From NCBI RefSeq assembly GCF_002982075.1, contig NZ_PUEJ01000009.1:62001-126000 (forward strand): a DNA stretch of 64,000 nt, written 5' to 3'. Positions 26,626 to 36,677 of the stretch are shown piece by piece. The stretch is from Labrys okinawensis. Its GTDB lineage: Bacteria > Pseudomonadota > Alphaproteobacteria > Rhizobiales > Labraceae. Position numbers and translations under genes: made by a program. Under the pieces are notes generated by a model. That model was not told the origin of the DNA, did no database searches, and saw nothing but the letters and a program-made list of their open reading frames with translations. The first letter of the stretch is position 1. Each line of letters opens with the position of its first letter.

Positions 26626-26709
26626 GGTTATCCGAAGCTCGACCGCCCGCTACTTTTACGTCAAACTTCGCGCTGACCCTAGGGAAAGAAGTGTGAGTCA
26701 GGGGGAATC

Positions 26710-28806
26710 ATGAAGAGCGTTCATGGTCTGATTGTCATCACATTCGCTGCGATCATAGGAATTCTTGCAACCGGTCCGGGCGGCTCCGCGCAGGCCGCCG
26801 GAACCTGCGAACACCGGCCCGCGCCGGCAGGGACAAGCGGCAAGCGGGTGGCGGTGATTGTCGGCAATGGCGGCTATGGCAACGGCATTCCGGCCCTGCC
26901 CAATCCGGCTCGGGATGCGCAGGCGGTCGCCAAGGCGATGGGCGCCCTCGGTTTTGAAATCTTCCTGGCCGGCGATACCGACAGCGAGGGGCTGCGGAAC
27001 TGCCTCGCCACCGCCTATGCCGGCGCGGCCGGGGCGGATGTGGCGATGTTCTATTATTCCGGCCACGGCATCCAGATCAGGGACGAGAACTATCTGGTGG
27101 CCACCGATGCCACCTCGAAGGATCTCCAGCATGGCTTCGTGCCGGTGCAACCGATCGTCGACACGCTGCAGAAGGGCGCCAAGGCGACCCTGGTCTTCCT
27201 CGATGCCTGCCGCAACAACCCAATGGCAGAAGGCGGCCAAGCCGGGCTTTCGGTCTCGACCGGGCGCGGCCTGGCTCGTGTCGAAGGAGCAGGGGCTGCG
27301 GCGGCGCCCGGCACGGTACAGGCGCGCGGGCTGATGGTGGCCTATGCCACTTCGCCCAATGCGGTGGCGCTGGACGGCAGGGGAGAGCTCAGCCCCTTCA
27401 CCGGTGCCTTCGTCAAGGCGGTCGGCACCTCCGGCTATTCGATCCAGCGCATCATGAGCGACGTCACCAAGGCGGTGGGCGAGGAGACCGGCTGGGCCCA
27501 GACACCCTGGATGAAATCCTCGCTCACCGACGAGCTCAAGCTCGGCGGCGGCCAGACGCTGGCAGAGGCCCAGTCCGTCTCCGACAACCATGCCACCCGT
27601 TCGCAGGAACTGCTCTTCCAGCGCCGCGACAAGCGGGCGGCGATCGTCGAGGCGTTGAAGGGGCTGCCCGCCCGGGCGGACGAAACCGCGCTGAAGCGTT
27701 TCGCCAAGGCCTATCTGGCGCTCTATTCGGCCGTGCAGAGCCGCCAGATCAAGCTACCCGTCGAAACGGGCAAGACCATCCGAGCGGCCGTCTCGCCGCT
27801 GGAACGCGTTGGCCTTCTGGTGTTCAGCACCGACTATCAGTCCGGGCACCTTGAGTTGTGGTCGACCGACGAGAGCAGGCTCGTGGCGAAACTGGCTCTC
27901 CAAACGGCGCCTGCCAATCTGGTGTTCAGCCCGCGCGGCAAGTTCCTTGCCGTCAGTTCTTTCGGACAGATCTCGGTCCTGAATGGGCTTGACGGTACCA
28001 GGCTGTTCGACCTGCCGCGCAAGGACGGAGCCTATACGATGGATTTCAGTCCCGATGAGAGCCGCCTGCTGCTGGCAGGCGACAATTCCGGCTTTCTGAC
28101 GGTCATCGACGTCGGCACGGGAAAGCCTGTGATCCGGATCAAGGAAAGCACGCTCGCCCCTGGCTTCGGCAAGGTCAATCCTCTGAAGGTGGCCTCCGCC
28201 GTGTTCGGCGGCAACGATGCGATCTGCCTCAAGCTCCAGACCAGCCTGATCCGGGACCCGAAGGCAGCCGGCGAGAATGTGGTGGCGATCTTCGACCTGC
28301 GCGAGAACCGTACCACCCATCTGCGCCCGGTCGATGCGTCGGTCGACCGCGTGCTATGCGACCCCAACCGCAAATATCTGGTCGGCGCCTCTGCCATCGG
28401 TTCGGGCGATGTGCTGATGGTAATCTGGGATCTCGCCCGCGATAGGATGACCGAAGTCAAGGCGCCTGGGGAGAATGTCGTCGGGCTCGATCCGGGCGGG
28501 CGGTATGTCCGGGCTCAAGACCTGAGCGGGGGCAAGGGCGGTGTCTTGTACGAACTCGCCACCGGCAGGGAGGTGCATCTTGCCACCATTCCCGATGGTC
28601 TCTCGGGCTTCGGCCCCCTGGTCTACAGCGTGTCGGGCAGCGTGGTGGGCATGGACTCTGCGCCGAATCCCTGGCGCGACTGGCCGGACGAGACCCTGTT
28701 CGGACCTGCTCTCGTCGACAAGGCCTTGTCGGAATTGAGCCCGGCACAGCGCGAGGAGGTCGCGCGCGACCGCGTCACCTTTGTCGAGGTCGCTACGGCA
28801 CCGTGA
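26710..28806 (+). CDS. Exported caspase-family protein with C-terminal beta-propeller-like repeats
   Basis: A 698-residue protein. The signal peptide covers about 1-30 (ending AQAA). The caspase-fold domain (about 44-275) has His119 in FYYSGHGIQ and Cys167 in FLDACRNNP, so the catalytic dyad is intact. After a helical linker (about 290-350), the C-terminal half has WD40/propeller-like strands such as LVFSPRGKFLAVSS, MDFSPDESRLLLAGD and VVAIFDLREN. The start ATG has AGGGGG upstream. It shares domain logic with the caspase gene at 23244 but carries a different partner-binding module. Target unknown. Confidence 0.87.
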   Translation: MKSVHGLIVITFAAIIGILATGPGGSAQAAGTCEHRPAPAGTSGKRVAVIVGNGGYGNGIPALPNPARDAQAVAKAMGALGFEIFLAGDTDSEGLRNCLATAYAGAAGADVAMFYYSGHGIQIRDENYLVATDATSKDLQHGFVPVQPIVDTLQKGAKATLVFLDACRNNPMAEGGQAGLSVSTGRGLARVEGAGAAAAPGTVQARGLMVAYATSPNAVALDGRGELSPFTGAFVKAVGTSGYSIQRIMSDVTKAVGEETGWAQTPWMKSSLTDELKLGGGQTLAEAQSVSDNHATRSQELLFQRRDKRAAIVEALKGLPARADETALKRFAKAYLALYSAVQSRQIKLPVETGKTIRAAVSPLERVGLLVFSTDYQSGHLELWSTDESRLVAKLALQTAPANLVFSPRGKFLAVSSFGQISVLNGLDGTRLFDLPRKDGAYTMDFSPDESRLLLAGDNSGFLTVIDVGTGKPVIRIKESTLAPGFGKVNPLKVASAVFGGNDAICLKLQTSLIRDPKAAGENVVAIFDLRENRTTHLRPVDASVDRVLCDPNRKYLVGASAIGSGDVLMVIWDLARDRMTEVKAPGENVVGLDPGGRYVRAQDLSGGKGGVLYELATGREVHLATIPDGLSGFGPLVYSVSGSVVGMDSAPNPWRDWPDETLFGPALVDKALSELSPAQREEVARDRVTFVEVATAP

Positions 28807-28978
28807 TGCGGCCTCGGCCTTGCGTCGGTCCATGATCCCAAAAAATTGACGCGTTTTCCGGTTCGGTCGGATCGGAAAACGCCGTAGGGTAACCTGGAGG
28901 ACGAGGTTTGCGCCACCGCCTCGTCGGCCAGAGCTGGGATGGTCTGAACCGTGAGGCATACTTTTTCGCGATTGTATA

Positions 28979-28994
28979 TTGACGTTAACGTAAA
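28979..28994. promoter_or_regulatory. LiuR-like operator before the beta-oxidation operon
   Basis: TTGACGTTAACGTAAA is palindromic at 7 of 8 pairs around TTAA and resembles the known binding motif of LiuR-type MerR regulators of branched-chain amino acid and fatty acid catabolism. It lies 42 bases before the MerR-family start codon, immediately after a TATATT box (28975-28980). Autoregulation of the MerR gene and control of the following fadE/A/B genes is the natural reading. Confidence 0.72.
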
Positions 28995-29035
28995 CTGAAT
29001 GTATCTCCTCACCATCTGCAAGGCGGAGGTGTCCG

Positions 29036-29476
29036 ATGTCACTGAGCGAGATGGCATTCGCCGAGGAAGCTACCGACCCGCGCAAGGGTGGACAGCGCAA
29101 GGAGCAGTTCACCATTCATGAGCTGGTCACCGAGTTCGAGGTGACCTCGCGTACCCTGCGTTTCTATGAAGAGAAGGGCCTGCTGATCCCGACCAGGCGG
29201 GGCCAGGAGCGCATCTATTCCCGTCGCGACCGTGCGCGCCTCAAGCTCGTCCTGATGGGCAAGAGCGTGGGCTTCTCGCTGGAGGAGGTCAAGTCGATGC
29301 TCGACCTCTACGATCTCGGCGACGGCCAGGCCACGCAGTTGCGCGTCGCCCTCGAGCGGTTCGAGGAGAAGCTTGCCGAGCTCGACCGTCGCCGCCGCGA
29401 CATCGACCACGCCTATGCCGAGCTGAGCCATGCGCGCGACATCGTGCGCGGCCGTCTCGCCCGCCAGCAGAAATAA
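29036..29476 (+). CDS. MerR-family regulator of beta-oxidation (LiuR-like)
   Basis: A 146-residue regulator. The winged-helix MerR DNA-binding domain spans about 26-95 (FTIHELVTEFEVTSRTLRFY, then EEKGLLIPTR and GFSLEEVKSMLDL). The C-terminal 100-140 stretch is a charged coiled coil for dimerisation (LERFEEKLAELDRRRRDID). It lacks the cysteines of metal-sensing MerR proteins. GGAGG sits six bases before the ATG. The palindrome upstream and the acyl-CoA dehydrogenase gene 18 bases downstream support a role as regulator of acyl-CoA degradation. Confidence 0.87.
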   Translation: MSLSEMAFAEEATDPRKGGQRKEQFTIHELVTEFEVTSRTLRFYEEKGLLIPTRRGQERIYSRRDRARLKLVLMGKSVGFSLEEVKSMLDLYDLGDGQATQLRVALERFEEKLAELDRRRRDIDHAYAELSHARDIVRGRLARQQK

Positions 29477-29494
29477 TTCAACAGGAGCAGACCG

Positions 29495-31273
<1,779 letters not shown>

Positions 31274-31280
31274 TCGGGGC

Positions 31281-31371
31281 GCGGACATCTCGACGACATG
31301 CCTTCATGTCGCGATGTCCGCTCTTCCTATTGAGCACTATATTTCCAAGAGCGGACTGGAAGTCCGCGCTC
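31281..31371. repeat. Intergenic palindromes between fadE and fadA
   Basis: Two stem-loops: GCGGACATC (31281-31289) with GATGTCCGC (31313-31321), containing an inner CGACATG/CATGTCG hairpin; and GAGCGGACT...AGTCCGCGCTC (31349-31371). The second resembles the hairpin at 52335-52365. Both lie within the operon, where they could modulate mRNA stability. Confidence 0.65.
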
Positions 31372-31385
31372 CCGGGGAGGACCCA

Positions 31386-32594
31386 ATGAGCGAAGCCTTC
31401 ATCTACGATGCCGTGCGCACACCGCGCGGTAAGGGCAAGGCCGATGGCGCCCTGCACGAGGTCACCAGCCTGTCGCTGGCAAGCCAGACGCTGCGGGCCG
31501 TGGCCACACGCAACGGGCTGCCGGAGAACGCGGTGGAGGACGTGATCCTCGGCTGCGTCGATCCGATCGGCGAGGCCGGCGGCGACATCGCCCGCATCGC
31601 CGCGCTGCATGCCGGTCTCGGCGAGAAGGTGCCGGGCGTGCAGATCAACCGCTTCTGCGCCTCGGGCCTGGATGCGGTGAATCTTGCAGCCGGCCAGATC
31701 GCCGGCCGGCAGAAGGACCTCGTCGTCGCCGGCGGCGTGGAGAGCATGTCGCGCATCGGCATGATGGCCTCGGGCGGCGCCTGGGCGCTCGACCCCTCCA
31801 GCGCGGTGCCGACCTGGTTCATGCCCCAGGGCATTTCCGCCGACCTGATCGCCACCAAATACGGTTTCTCGCGTGACGACGTCGACGCCTATGCGGTGGA
31901 ATCGCAGCGGCGTACCGCCCAGGCCTGGAACGAGGGGCGCTTCGCCAAGTCGGTCATTGCCGTCAAGGACATCAACGGCCTGACCATCCTCGACAAGGAC
32001 GAGCATATGCGCCCGTCCACCACCATGCAGTCCCTGGCCGCCCTCAACGCCTCCTTCGTGCAGATGGGCGAGATGGGTGGCTTCGATGCGGTGGCGGTGC
32101 AGGCGCATCCGGAAGTCGAGAAGGTCAGCCACGTCCATCATGCCGGCAACTCCTCCGGCATCGTCGATGGCGCTTCGGCCGTGCTGATCGGTTCGGCCGA
32201 GGCCGGCCGACGTTTCGGCCTCAAGCCGCGGGCCCGCCTCAAGGCGGCCGCCTCGATCGGTTCGGATACCGCGCTGATGCTGACCGGCCCCGTCGACGTC
32301 ACCGAGCTGCTGCTGCGCAAGGCCGGCATGAGCAAGGCGGACATCGACCTCTTCGAGATCAACGAGGCCTTCTCCTCGGTGGTGTTGCGCTACATGCAGG
32401 CCTTCGATCTCGATCCCGCCAAGGTCAACCCCTGCGGCGGCGCGATTGCCATGGGCCATCCGCTGGGAGCCACCGGCGCGATGATCCTGGGCACCGCCCT
32501 CGACGAACTCGAGCGCACCGGCAAGTCGACCGCCCTGATCACGCTGTGCGTTGCCGCCGGCATGGGCGCCGCCACCATCATCGAGAGGGTGTGA
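31386..32594 (+). CDS. fadA: Acetyl-CoA C-acyltransferase (thiolase)
   Basis: A 402-residue thiolase that cleaves 3-ketoacyl-CoA with CoA in the last step of beta-oxidation. The acyl-carrying Cys91 is in NRFCASGLDAVN, the catalytic His (about 358) in AMGHPLGATGA, and the second Cys (about 388) in LCVAAGMGAA. The start ATG follows GGGGAGG by five bases. It lies between fadE and the FadB/FadJ-type gene in one presumed LiuR-type regulon. It could also act as a biosynthetic acetyl-CoA acetyltransferase, but the neighbours favour degradation. Confidence 0.94.
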   Translation: MSEAFIYDAVRTPRGKGKADGALHEVTSLSLASQTLRAVATRNGLPENAVEDVILGCVDPIGEAGGDIARIAALHAGLGEKVPGVQINRFCASGLDAVNLAAGQIAGRQKDLVVAGGVESMSRIGMMASGGAWALDPSSAVPTWFMPQGISADLIATKYGFSRDDVDAYAVESQRRTAQAWNEGRFAKSVIAVKDINGLTILDKDEHMRPSTTMQSLAALNASFVQMGEMGGFDAVAVQAHPEVEKVSHVHHAGNSSGIVDGASAVLIGSAEAGRRFGLKPRARLKAAASIGSDTALMLTGPVDVTELLLRKAGMSKADIDLFEINEAFSSVVLRYMQAFDLDPAKVNPCGGAIAMGHPLGATGAMILGTALDELERTGKSTALITLCVAAGMGAATIIERV

Positions 32595-32600
32595 CCTCTT

Positions 32601-32759
32601 TTCCTTCTCCCCTTGCGGGAGAAGGTGCCCCTGAAAGGGGCGGATGAGGGGTCTCGCGGCCGTTCATCCGGAATCGAATGAGCCTTCGAAACCTTGAGAG
32701 GTTTCGTCCACCCCTCATCCGGCGCTGCGCGCCACCTTCTCCCGCAAGGGGAGAAGGAA
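32601..32759. repeat. Rhizobial-type intergenic mosaic palindrome
   Basis: Perfect 27-base inverted arms at 32601-32627 and 32733-32759, each containing CTCCCCTTGCGGGAG or its complement, with nested CGGATGAGGGGT (32641-32652) and ACCCCTCATCCG (32710-32721). The pattern resembles the RIME-type mosaic elements of rhizobial genomes. It fills the 183-base gap between fadA and fadB; the RBS region of fadB follows. Confidence 0.85.
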
Positions 32760-32777
32760 ATTGGCTGGAGCCATCTC

Positions 32778-34985
32778 ATGAACCTCACCAATTTCCACTT
32801 CGATGTCGACAGTGACGGTATCGCCCTCGCCACCTGGGACATGCCCGGCCGCTCGATGAACGTCATCACCGTGGAGGTGATGGAGGAACTCGGCCAAATT
32901 CTCGAGCGGGTCACCTCCGATGCCGCCATCAAGGGCTGCGTCATCGCCTCGGGCAAGGAGGCCTTTTCCGGCGGCGCCGATCTCACCATGCTCGAAGGCA
33001 TGGGCCAGCGCTATGCCAAGGCGCGGGCCGAGCTTGGCGAAGACAAGGCGATGGAGAGCTTCTTCGCCGAGAGCCGCTTCCTCTCCCAGCTCTATCGCCG
33101 CATCGAAACCGGCGGCAAGCCTTTCGCCGCCGCGATCAACGGCATCTGCCTGGGCGGCGCTTTCGAGCTGACTCTGGCCTGCCACTATCGCATCGGCGCC
33201 TCCGACAATGACAAGGCCCGTGTCGGCCTGCCCGAAGTCAAGGTCGGCCTGTTCCCCGGCGCCGGCGGCACCACCCGCGTGTCCCGCCTGATGAAGCCGG
33301 ACCAGGCCCTGCAGATGCTGCTCAAGGGCGATCAGCTGCGCATCGGTCAGGCTCAGAAGATGGGCCTCCTCCATGCCGTCGCCCCGCGCGAGGAACTGGT
33401 GGCCAAGGCCAAGGAATGGATCAAGACCGGCGGCTCGCCCGTGGCGCCCTGGGACGTGGAAGGTTTCCGCCTGCCTGCGGGCCCGGTCTATTCCAAGGCC
33501 GGCATGATGGTGTTCCCGCCGGCCAATGCCCTCTATCGCCGCGAGACCTACGACAATTATCCGGCGGCCCGCGCCATCCTGCAGACGGTCTATGAGGGCC
33601 TGCAGCTGCCCTTCGACCGGGCGCTCACGGTGGAATCGCGCTATTTCGCCCATGTGCTGCGCTCGACCGAAGCGCGTTCGATGATCCGCACGCTGTTCGT
33701 CTCCATGCAGGAGCTCAACAAGGGCGCGCGCCGTCCGGTCCTGCCGCCGTCCAACCTCAAGCGCATCGGCGTGGTCGGCGCCGGCTTCATGGGCGCGGGC
33801 ATCGCCTATGTCTCGGCGCTGGCCGGGCTCGATGTGGTGCTGGTCGACCGCGACCAGGAAGCCGCCGACAAGGGCAAGGCCCATTCCGACGGCCTGATCA
33901 CCGGCCAGATCAAGAAGGGCCGCGCCTCGATGGCGGACAAGGAAGCCCTGCTCGGCCGCATCACCGCCACGGCCGATTTCGCTGCGCTTGCCGGCGTCGA
34001 CCTCATCGTGGAGGCCGTGTTCGAGGACCGCGCCGTCAAGGCCGAAGTGATCAGGAAGATCGAGGCGGTGATCGGCGAGGACACCGTCTTCGCCTCGAAC
34101 ACCTCCACCCTGCCGATCACGTCGCTGGCCGAGAATTCCGCCCGCCCCGAGCAGTTTATCGGCGTGCACTTCTTCTCGCCGGTCGACAAGATGCTGCTCG
34201 TCGAGGTGATCAAGGGCGCAAAGACCGGCGACAAGGCCATCGCCGTCGCGCTCGATTTCGTGCGGGCCATCCGGAAGACGCCGATTCTGGTCAATGACGG
34301 CCGCGGCTTCTTCGCCAATCGCTGCGTGCTCAACTATATCCGTGAAGGCCATCTGATGCTGGGCGAGGGCGTGCCGCCGGCGATGATCGAGAATGTCGCC
34401 CGCGCCGCCGGCATGCCGGTCGGGCCGCTCTCCCTCAATGACGAGGTCGCCATCGACCTGGCCTGGAAGATCCTGCAGGCCACCAAGAAGGATCTCGGCG
34501 AGGCCGCCATCGATCCGGCGCAGGAGAAGCTGCTCGACGCCCTGCTCAACCAGCATGGCCGCCTCGGCCGCAAGAACGGCAAGGGCTTCTACGACTATCC
34601 GGACGGCGCCTCCAAGCGGCTGTGGCCGGGCCTGTCGGACCTGCAGGCGGTGAAGCTCGATCCCGACACCATCGACAAGGAGACGCTGAAGCACCGTTTC
34701 CTCGTGGTCCAGGCGCTGGAAGCGGCCCGCACCGTGGAGGACGGCATCATCACCGACATGCGCGAGGCGGATGTCGGCTCGATCCTCGGCTTCGGCTTCG
34801 CGCCCTTCACCGGGGGGGCCCTGTCCTATATCGACGGCATGGGCTCGAAGGCCTTCGTGGCGCTGTGCGACAAGCTCACGGCCGCCTATGGCCCGCGCTT
34901 TGCGCCCAACAAGCTGCTGCGCGACATGGCCGCCAAGGACGAGCGCTTCTATCAGCGCTTCAAGCCGGAGAAGAAGGCGGCGTAG
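32778..34985 (+). CDS. fadB: Fatty acid oxidation multifunctional enzyme (enoyl-CoA hydratase / 3-hydroxyacyl-CoA dehydrogenase)
   Basis: A 735-residue bifunctional enzyme. The N-terminal crotonase domain (about 1-200) contains NGICLGGAFELTLACHYR with Glu130 and LPEVKVGLFPG with Glu153, the two hydratase glutamates. The dehydrogenase part starts near 329 with the NAD motif GVVGAGFMGAGIA (331-343) and includes GVHFFSPVDKM with the catalytic His near 463. A C-terminal HCDH repeat follows. It hydrates enoyl-CoA and oxidises the product to 3-ketoacyl-CoA for the FadA thiolase. Length matches the family. Confidence 0.95.
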   Translation: MNLTNFHFDVDSDGIALATWDMPGRSMNVITVEVMEELGQILERVTSDAAIKGCVIASGKEAFSGGADLTMLEGMGQRYAKARAELGEDKAMESFFAESRFLSQLYRRIETGGKPFAAAINGICLGGAFELTLACHYRIGASDNDKARVGLPEVKVGLFPGAGGTTRVSRLMKPDQALQMLLKGDQLRIGQAQKMGLLHAVAPREELVAKAKEWIKTGGSPVAPWDVEGFRLPAGPVYSKAGMMVFPPANALYRRETYDNYPAARAILQTVYEGLQLPFDRALTVESRYFAHVLRSTEARSMIRTLFVSMQELNKGARRPVLPPSNLKRIGVVGAGFMGAGIAYVSALAGLDVVLVDRDQEAADKGKAHSDGLITGQIKKGRASMADKEALLGRITATADFAALAGVDLIVEAVFEDRAVKAEVIRKIEAVIGEDTVFASNTSTLPITSLAENSARPEQFIGVHFFSPVDKMLLVEVIKGAKTGDKAIAVALDFVRAIRKTPILVNDGRGFFANRCVLNYIREGHLMLGEGVPPAMIENVARAAGMPVGPLSLNDEVAIDLAWKILQATKKDLGEAAIDPAQEKLLDALLNQHGRLGRKNGKGFYDYPDGASKRLWPGLSDLQAVKLDPDTIDKETLKHRFLVVQALEAARTVEDGIITDMREADVGSILGFGFAPFTGGALSYIDGMGSKAFVALCDKLTAAYGPRFAPNKLLRDMAAKDERFYQRFKPEKKAA

Positions 34986-34994
34986 GATCGAAAC

Positions 34995-35060
34995 GGAGTG
35001 TCGACCTCCAGATCGACATTCCATGCGGCTCGGCGGTGTCGACCTGAAGGTCGACACTCC
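34995..35060. repeat. Palindromic repeat between convergent fadB and pyrD
   Basis: Arms at 34995-35018 and 35037-35060 are complementary with two mismatches (GGAGTGTCGACCT...AGGTCGACACTCC). It is related to the inner arms of the 22912-23113 element. The position between convergent genes fits a bidirectional transcription stop. Confidence 0.8.
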
Positions 35061-35063
35061 ATT

Positions 35064-36068
35064 TTACCGCAGCCCCTTCTTGATCTGCTTGATCAGGCCG
35101 GGACCCTTGTAGACCAGGCTGGAATAAAGCTGGACCAGTGTGGCGCCGGCATCCAGCTTGGCCTTGGCGGTCTGAGCCGAATGGATGCCGCCGACCCCGA
35201 CCAGGGGGAAGCGGCCGCCGACGCGCCGGGCGGTTTCGGCCAGCACCTGGGTGGAGAGCTCGAACAGGGGCGCTCCCGAGAGGCCGCCCGCCTCCTTGGC
35301 CGTCTCGCGCTCCTTCAGCGTCTCGGGCCTGGAGATCGTGGTGTTGGAGACGATCATGCCGTCGAGCTTGTGGGCGAGCACGCGGTCGACGATGTCGTCG
35401 AGCTCGAACATGGTGATGTCGGGCGCGATCTTGAGAAGCAGCGGGCGGCGCGGACCGATGAGCGCCGCCGTATCGCGTGCCTCCACCGCGCGGCCCAGCA
35501 ATTCGTCGAGCGCCTCGCGTTTCTGCAGATTGCGCAGGCCCGGCGTGTTGGGCGAGGAAATGTTGAGGGTGAAATAGGAGGCGACGGGGGCGAAGACGAT
35601 GATGCCGGCGGCATAGTCGGCGGCCTTGTCCTCGCTGTCCTTGTTGGCACCGACATTGACGCCGAGAATGCCGCGGCCTTTGCGGGCCTTGAGCCGGGCC
35701 AGCACGGCGGCGTGGCCCTGATTGTTGAAGCCGAAGCGGTTGATCACGCCCTCATCCGCCGGCAGACGGAACAAACGGGGGCGGGGATTGCCCTCCTGGG
35801 GGCGCGGGGTGACGCTGCCGATCTCCACGAAGCCGAAGCCGAGCTTGAACAGGGGATCGACCACCTCGGCATTCTTGTCGAAGCCGGCGGCCACGCCGAC
35901 CGGATTGGGGAAATCGAGCCCGAAGGCCTTCACCCCGAGCGAGGCCGGATCGGGGAGGGCGGGAGGGATCGGCAGGCTGCGCAGCGCGGAGAGGGTGGCC
36001 TCATGCGCCTCCTCGGGGTCCATACGGAACAGGCGGGGACGGATGAGGGCGAAGGCTGCACCGATCAT
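35064..36068 (-). CDS. pyrD: Dihydroorotate dehydrogenase (quinone), class 2
   Basis: A 334-residue FMN enzyme that oxidises dihydroorotate to orotate in pyrimidine synthesis and passes electrons to quinone. Diagnostic stretches: VGVAAGFDKNAE (about 57-68), INRFGFNNQG, and NISSPNTPGLRN (169-180), which contains the catalytic Ser region of class 2 enzymes. FMN-phosphate contacts are at VGVGGI near the C-terminus. The N-terminal extension associates with the membrane, as expected for class 2. The start overlaps the stop of the DUF952 gene (ATGA). Confidence 0.96.
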   Translation of the reverse strand: MIGAAFALIRPRLFRMDPEEAHEATLSALRSLPIPPALPDPASLGVKAFGLDFPNPVGVAAGFDKNAEVVDPLFKLGFGFVEIGSVTPRPQEGNPRPRLFRLPADEGVINRFGFNNQGHAAVLARLKARKGRGILGVNVGANKDSEDKAADYAAGIIVFAPVASYFTLNISSPNTPGLRNLQKREALDELLGRAVEARDTAALIGPRRPLLLKIAPDITMFELDDIVDRVLAHKLDGMIVSNTTISRPETLKERETAKEAGGLSGAPLFELSTQVLAETARRVGGRFPLVGVGGIHSAQTAKAKLDAGATLVQLYSSLVYKGPGLIKQIKKGLR

Positions 36069-36424
36069 GGCTGCTCGCTCGAGAGAAATTCGAGCGGGAA
36101 GACATGTCGGCCATCCAAGCCGAGCGGCAGCGGCGCGGTCCACTCGACCAGGTCGAGGGGCAGGGCGCCATAGAGATGGGGGAAGAGGGCGCCGCCGCGC
36201 GAGACTTCCCATTTGAGGGCTTCGCCGAGCCTGTCGGCCTCGACGGCGGCAAGGATGAGATCGTCCTGTCCGGCGAAATGCCGGGCCGCCGTCTCCCGTA
36301 CGGTATCGGCCGAGGAGAAGTGGATGTAGCCATCCTGGATATCGATGGGGGCGCCGTCGAAACGCCCGGCAGCCTCGGCGTTGCGCCATTGCTGCGCCGT
36401 CAGGATCTTGAAGATGAGCGCCAT
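36065..36424 (-). CDS. DUF952 family protein
   Basis: A 119-residue protein of DUF952, with the family pattern IFKILTAQQW near the N-terminus, DGYIHFSSADTVRETAARHF (about 30-50) and HLYGALPLDLVEW. The start at 36424 follows GGAGG by four bases; upstream open frame lacks this support. Function is unknown; the domain is structurally related to ADP-ribosyltransferase-like folds in some reports, which I cannot verify here. It is co-transcribed with pyrD by stop-start overlap. The 253-base gap to 36678 shows no clear element. Confidence 0.85.
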   Translation of the reverse strand: MALIFKILTAQQWRNAEAAGRFDGAPIDIQDGYIHFSSADTVRETAARHFAGQDDLILAAVEADRLGEALKWEVSRGGALFPHLYGALPLDLVEWTAPLPLGLDGRHVFPLEFLSSEQP

Positions 36425-36677
36425 ATATCCTCCAGCCTTTCGCCGCACGTCCTCTACAGGGCCTGAGGACTTTACGAAAGGGCCTGCCACAGGGCGCCTG
36501 CACGGATTTTCCATCGGATACAGGGCTTCGAGGCTTGAATACGCCACGACAATGACGGATTGACGCCTTGTTCATGCCTTTCCCTGAGTGGAAAGCAAAT
36601 GTCGCAAGCTGCGGTAGCCCTTGCTTAACCCGGCGCTGATATGACTGATCTGATTGTAATGATTTTGGAAGGCTGGG

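Noticed and set aside
23244..28806. Caspase genes as an anti-phage defence island.
   Set aside because: Both proteins have export signals, and there is no nuclease, sensor, cyclase or gasdermin-like partner nearby.
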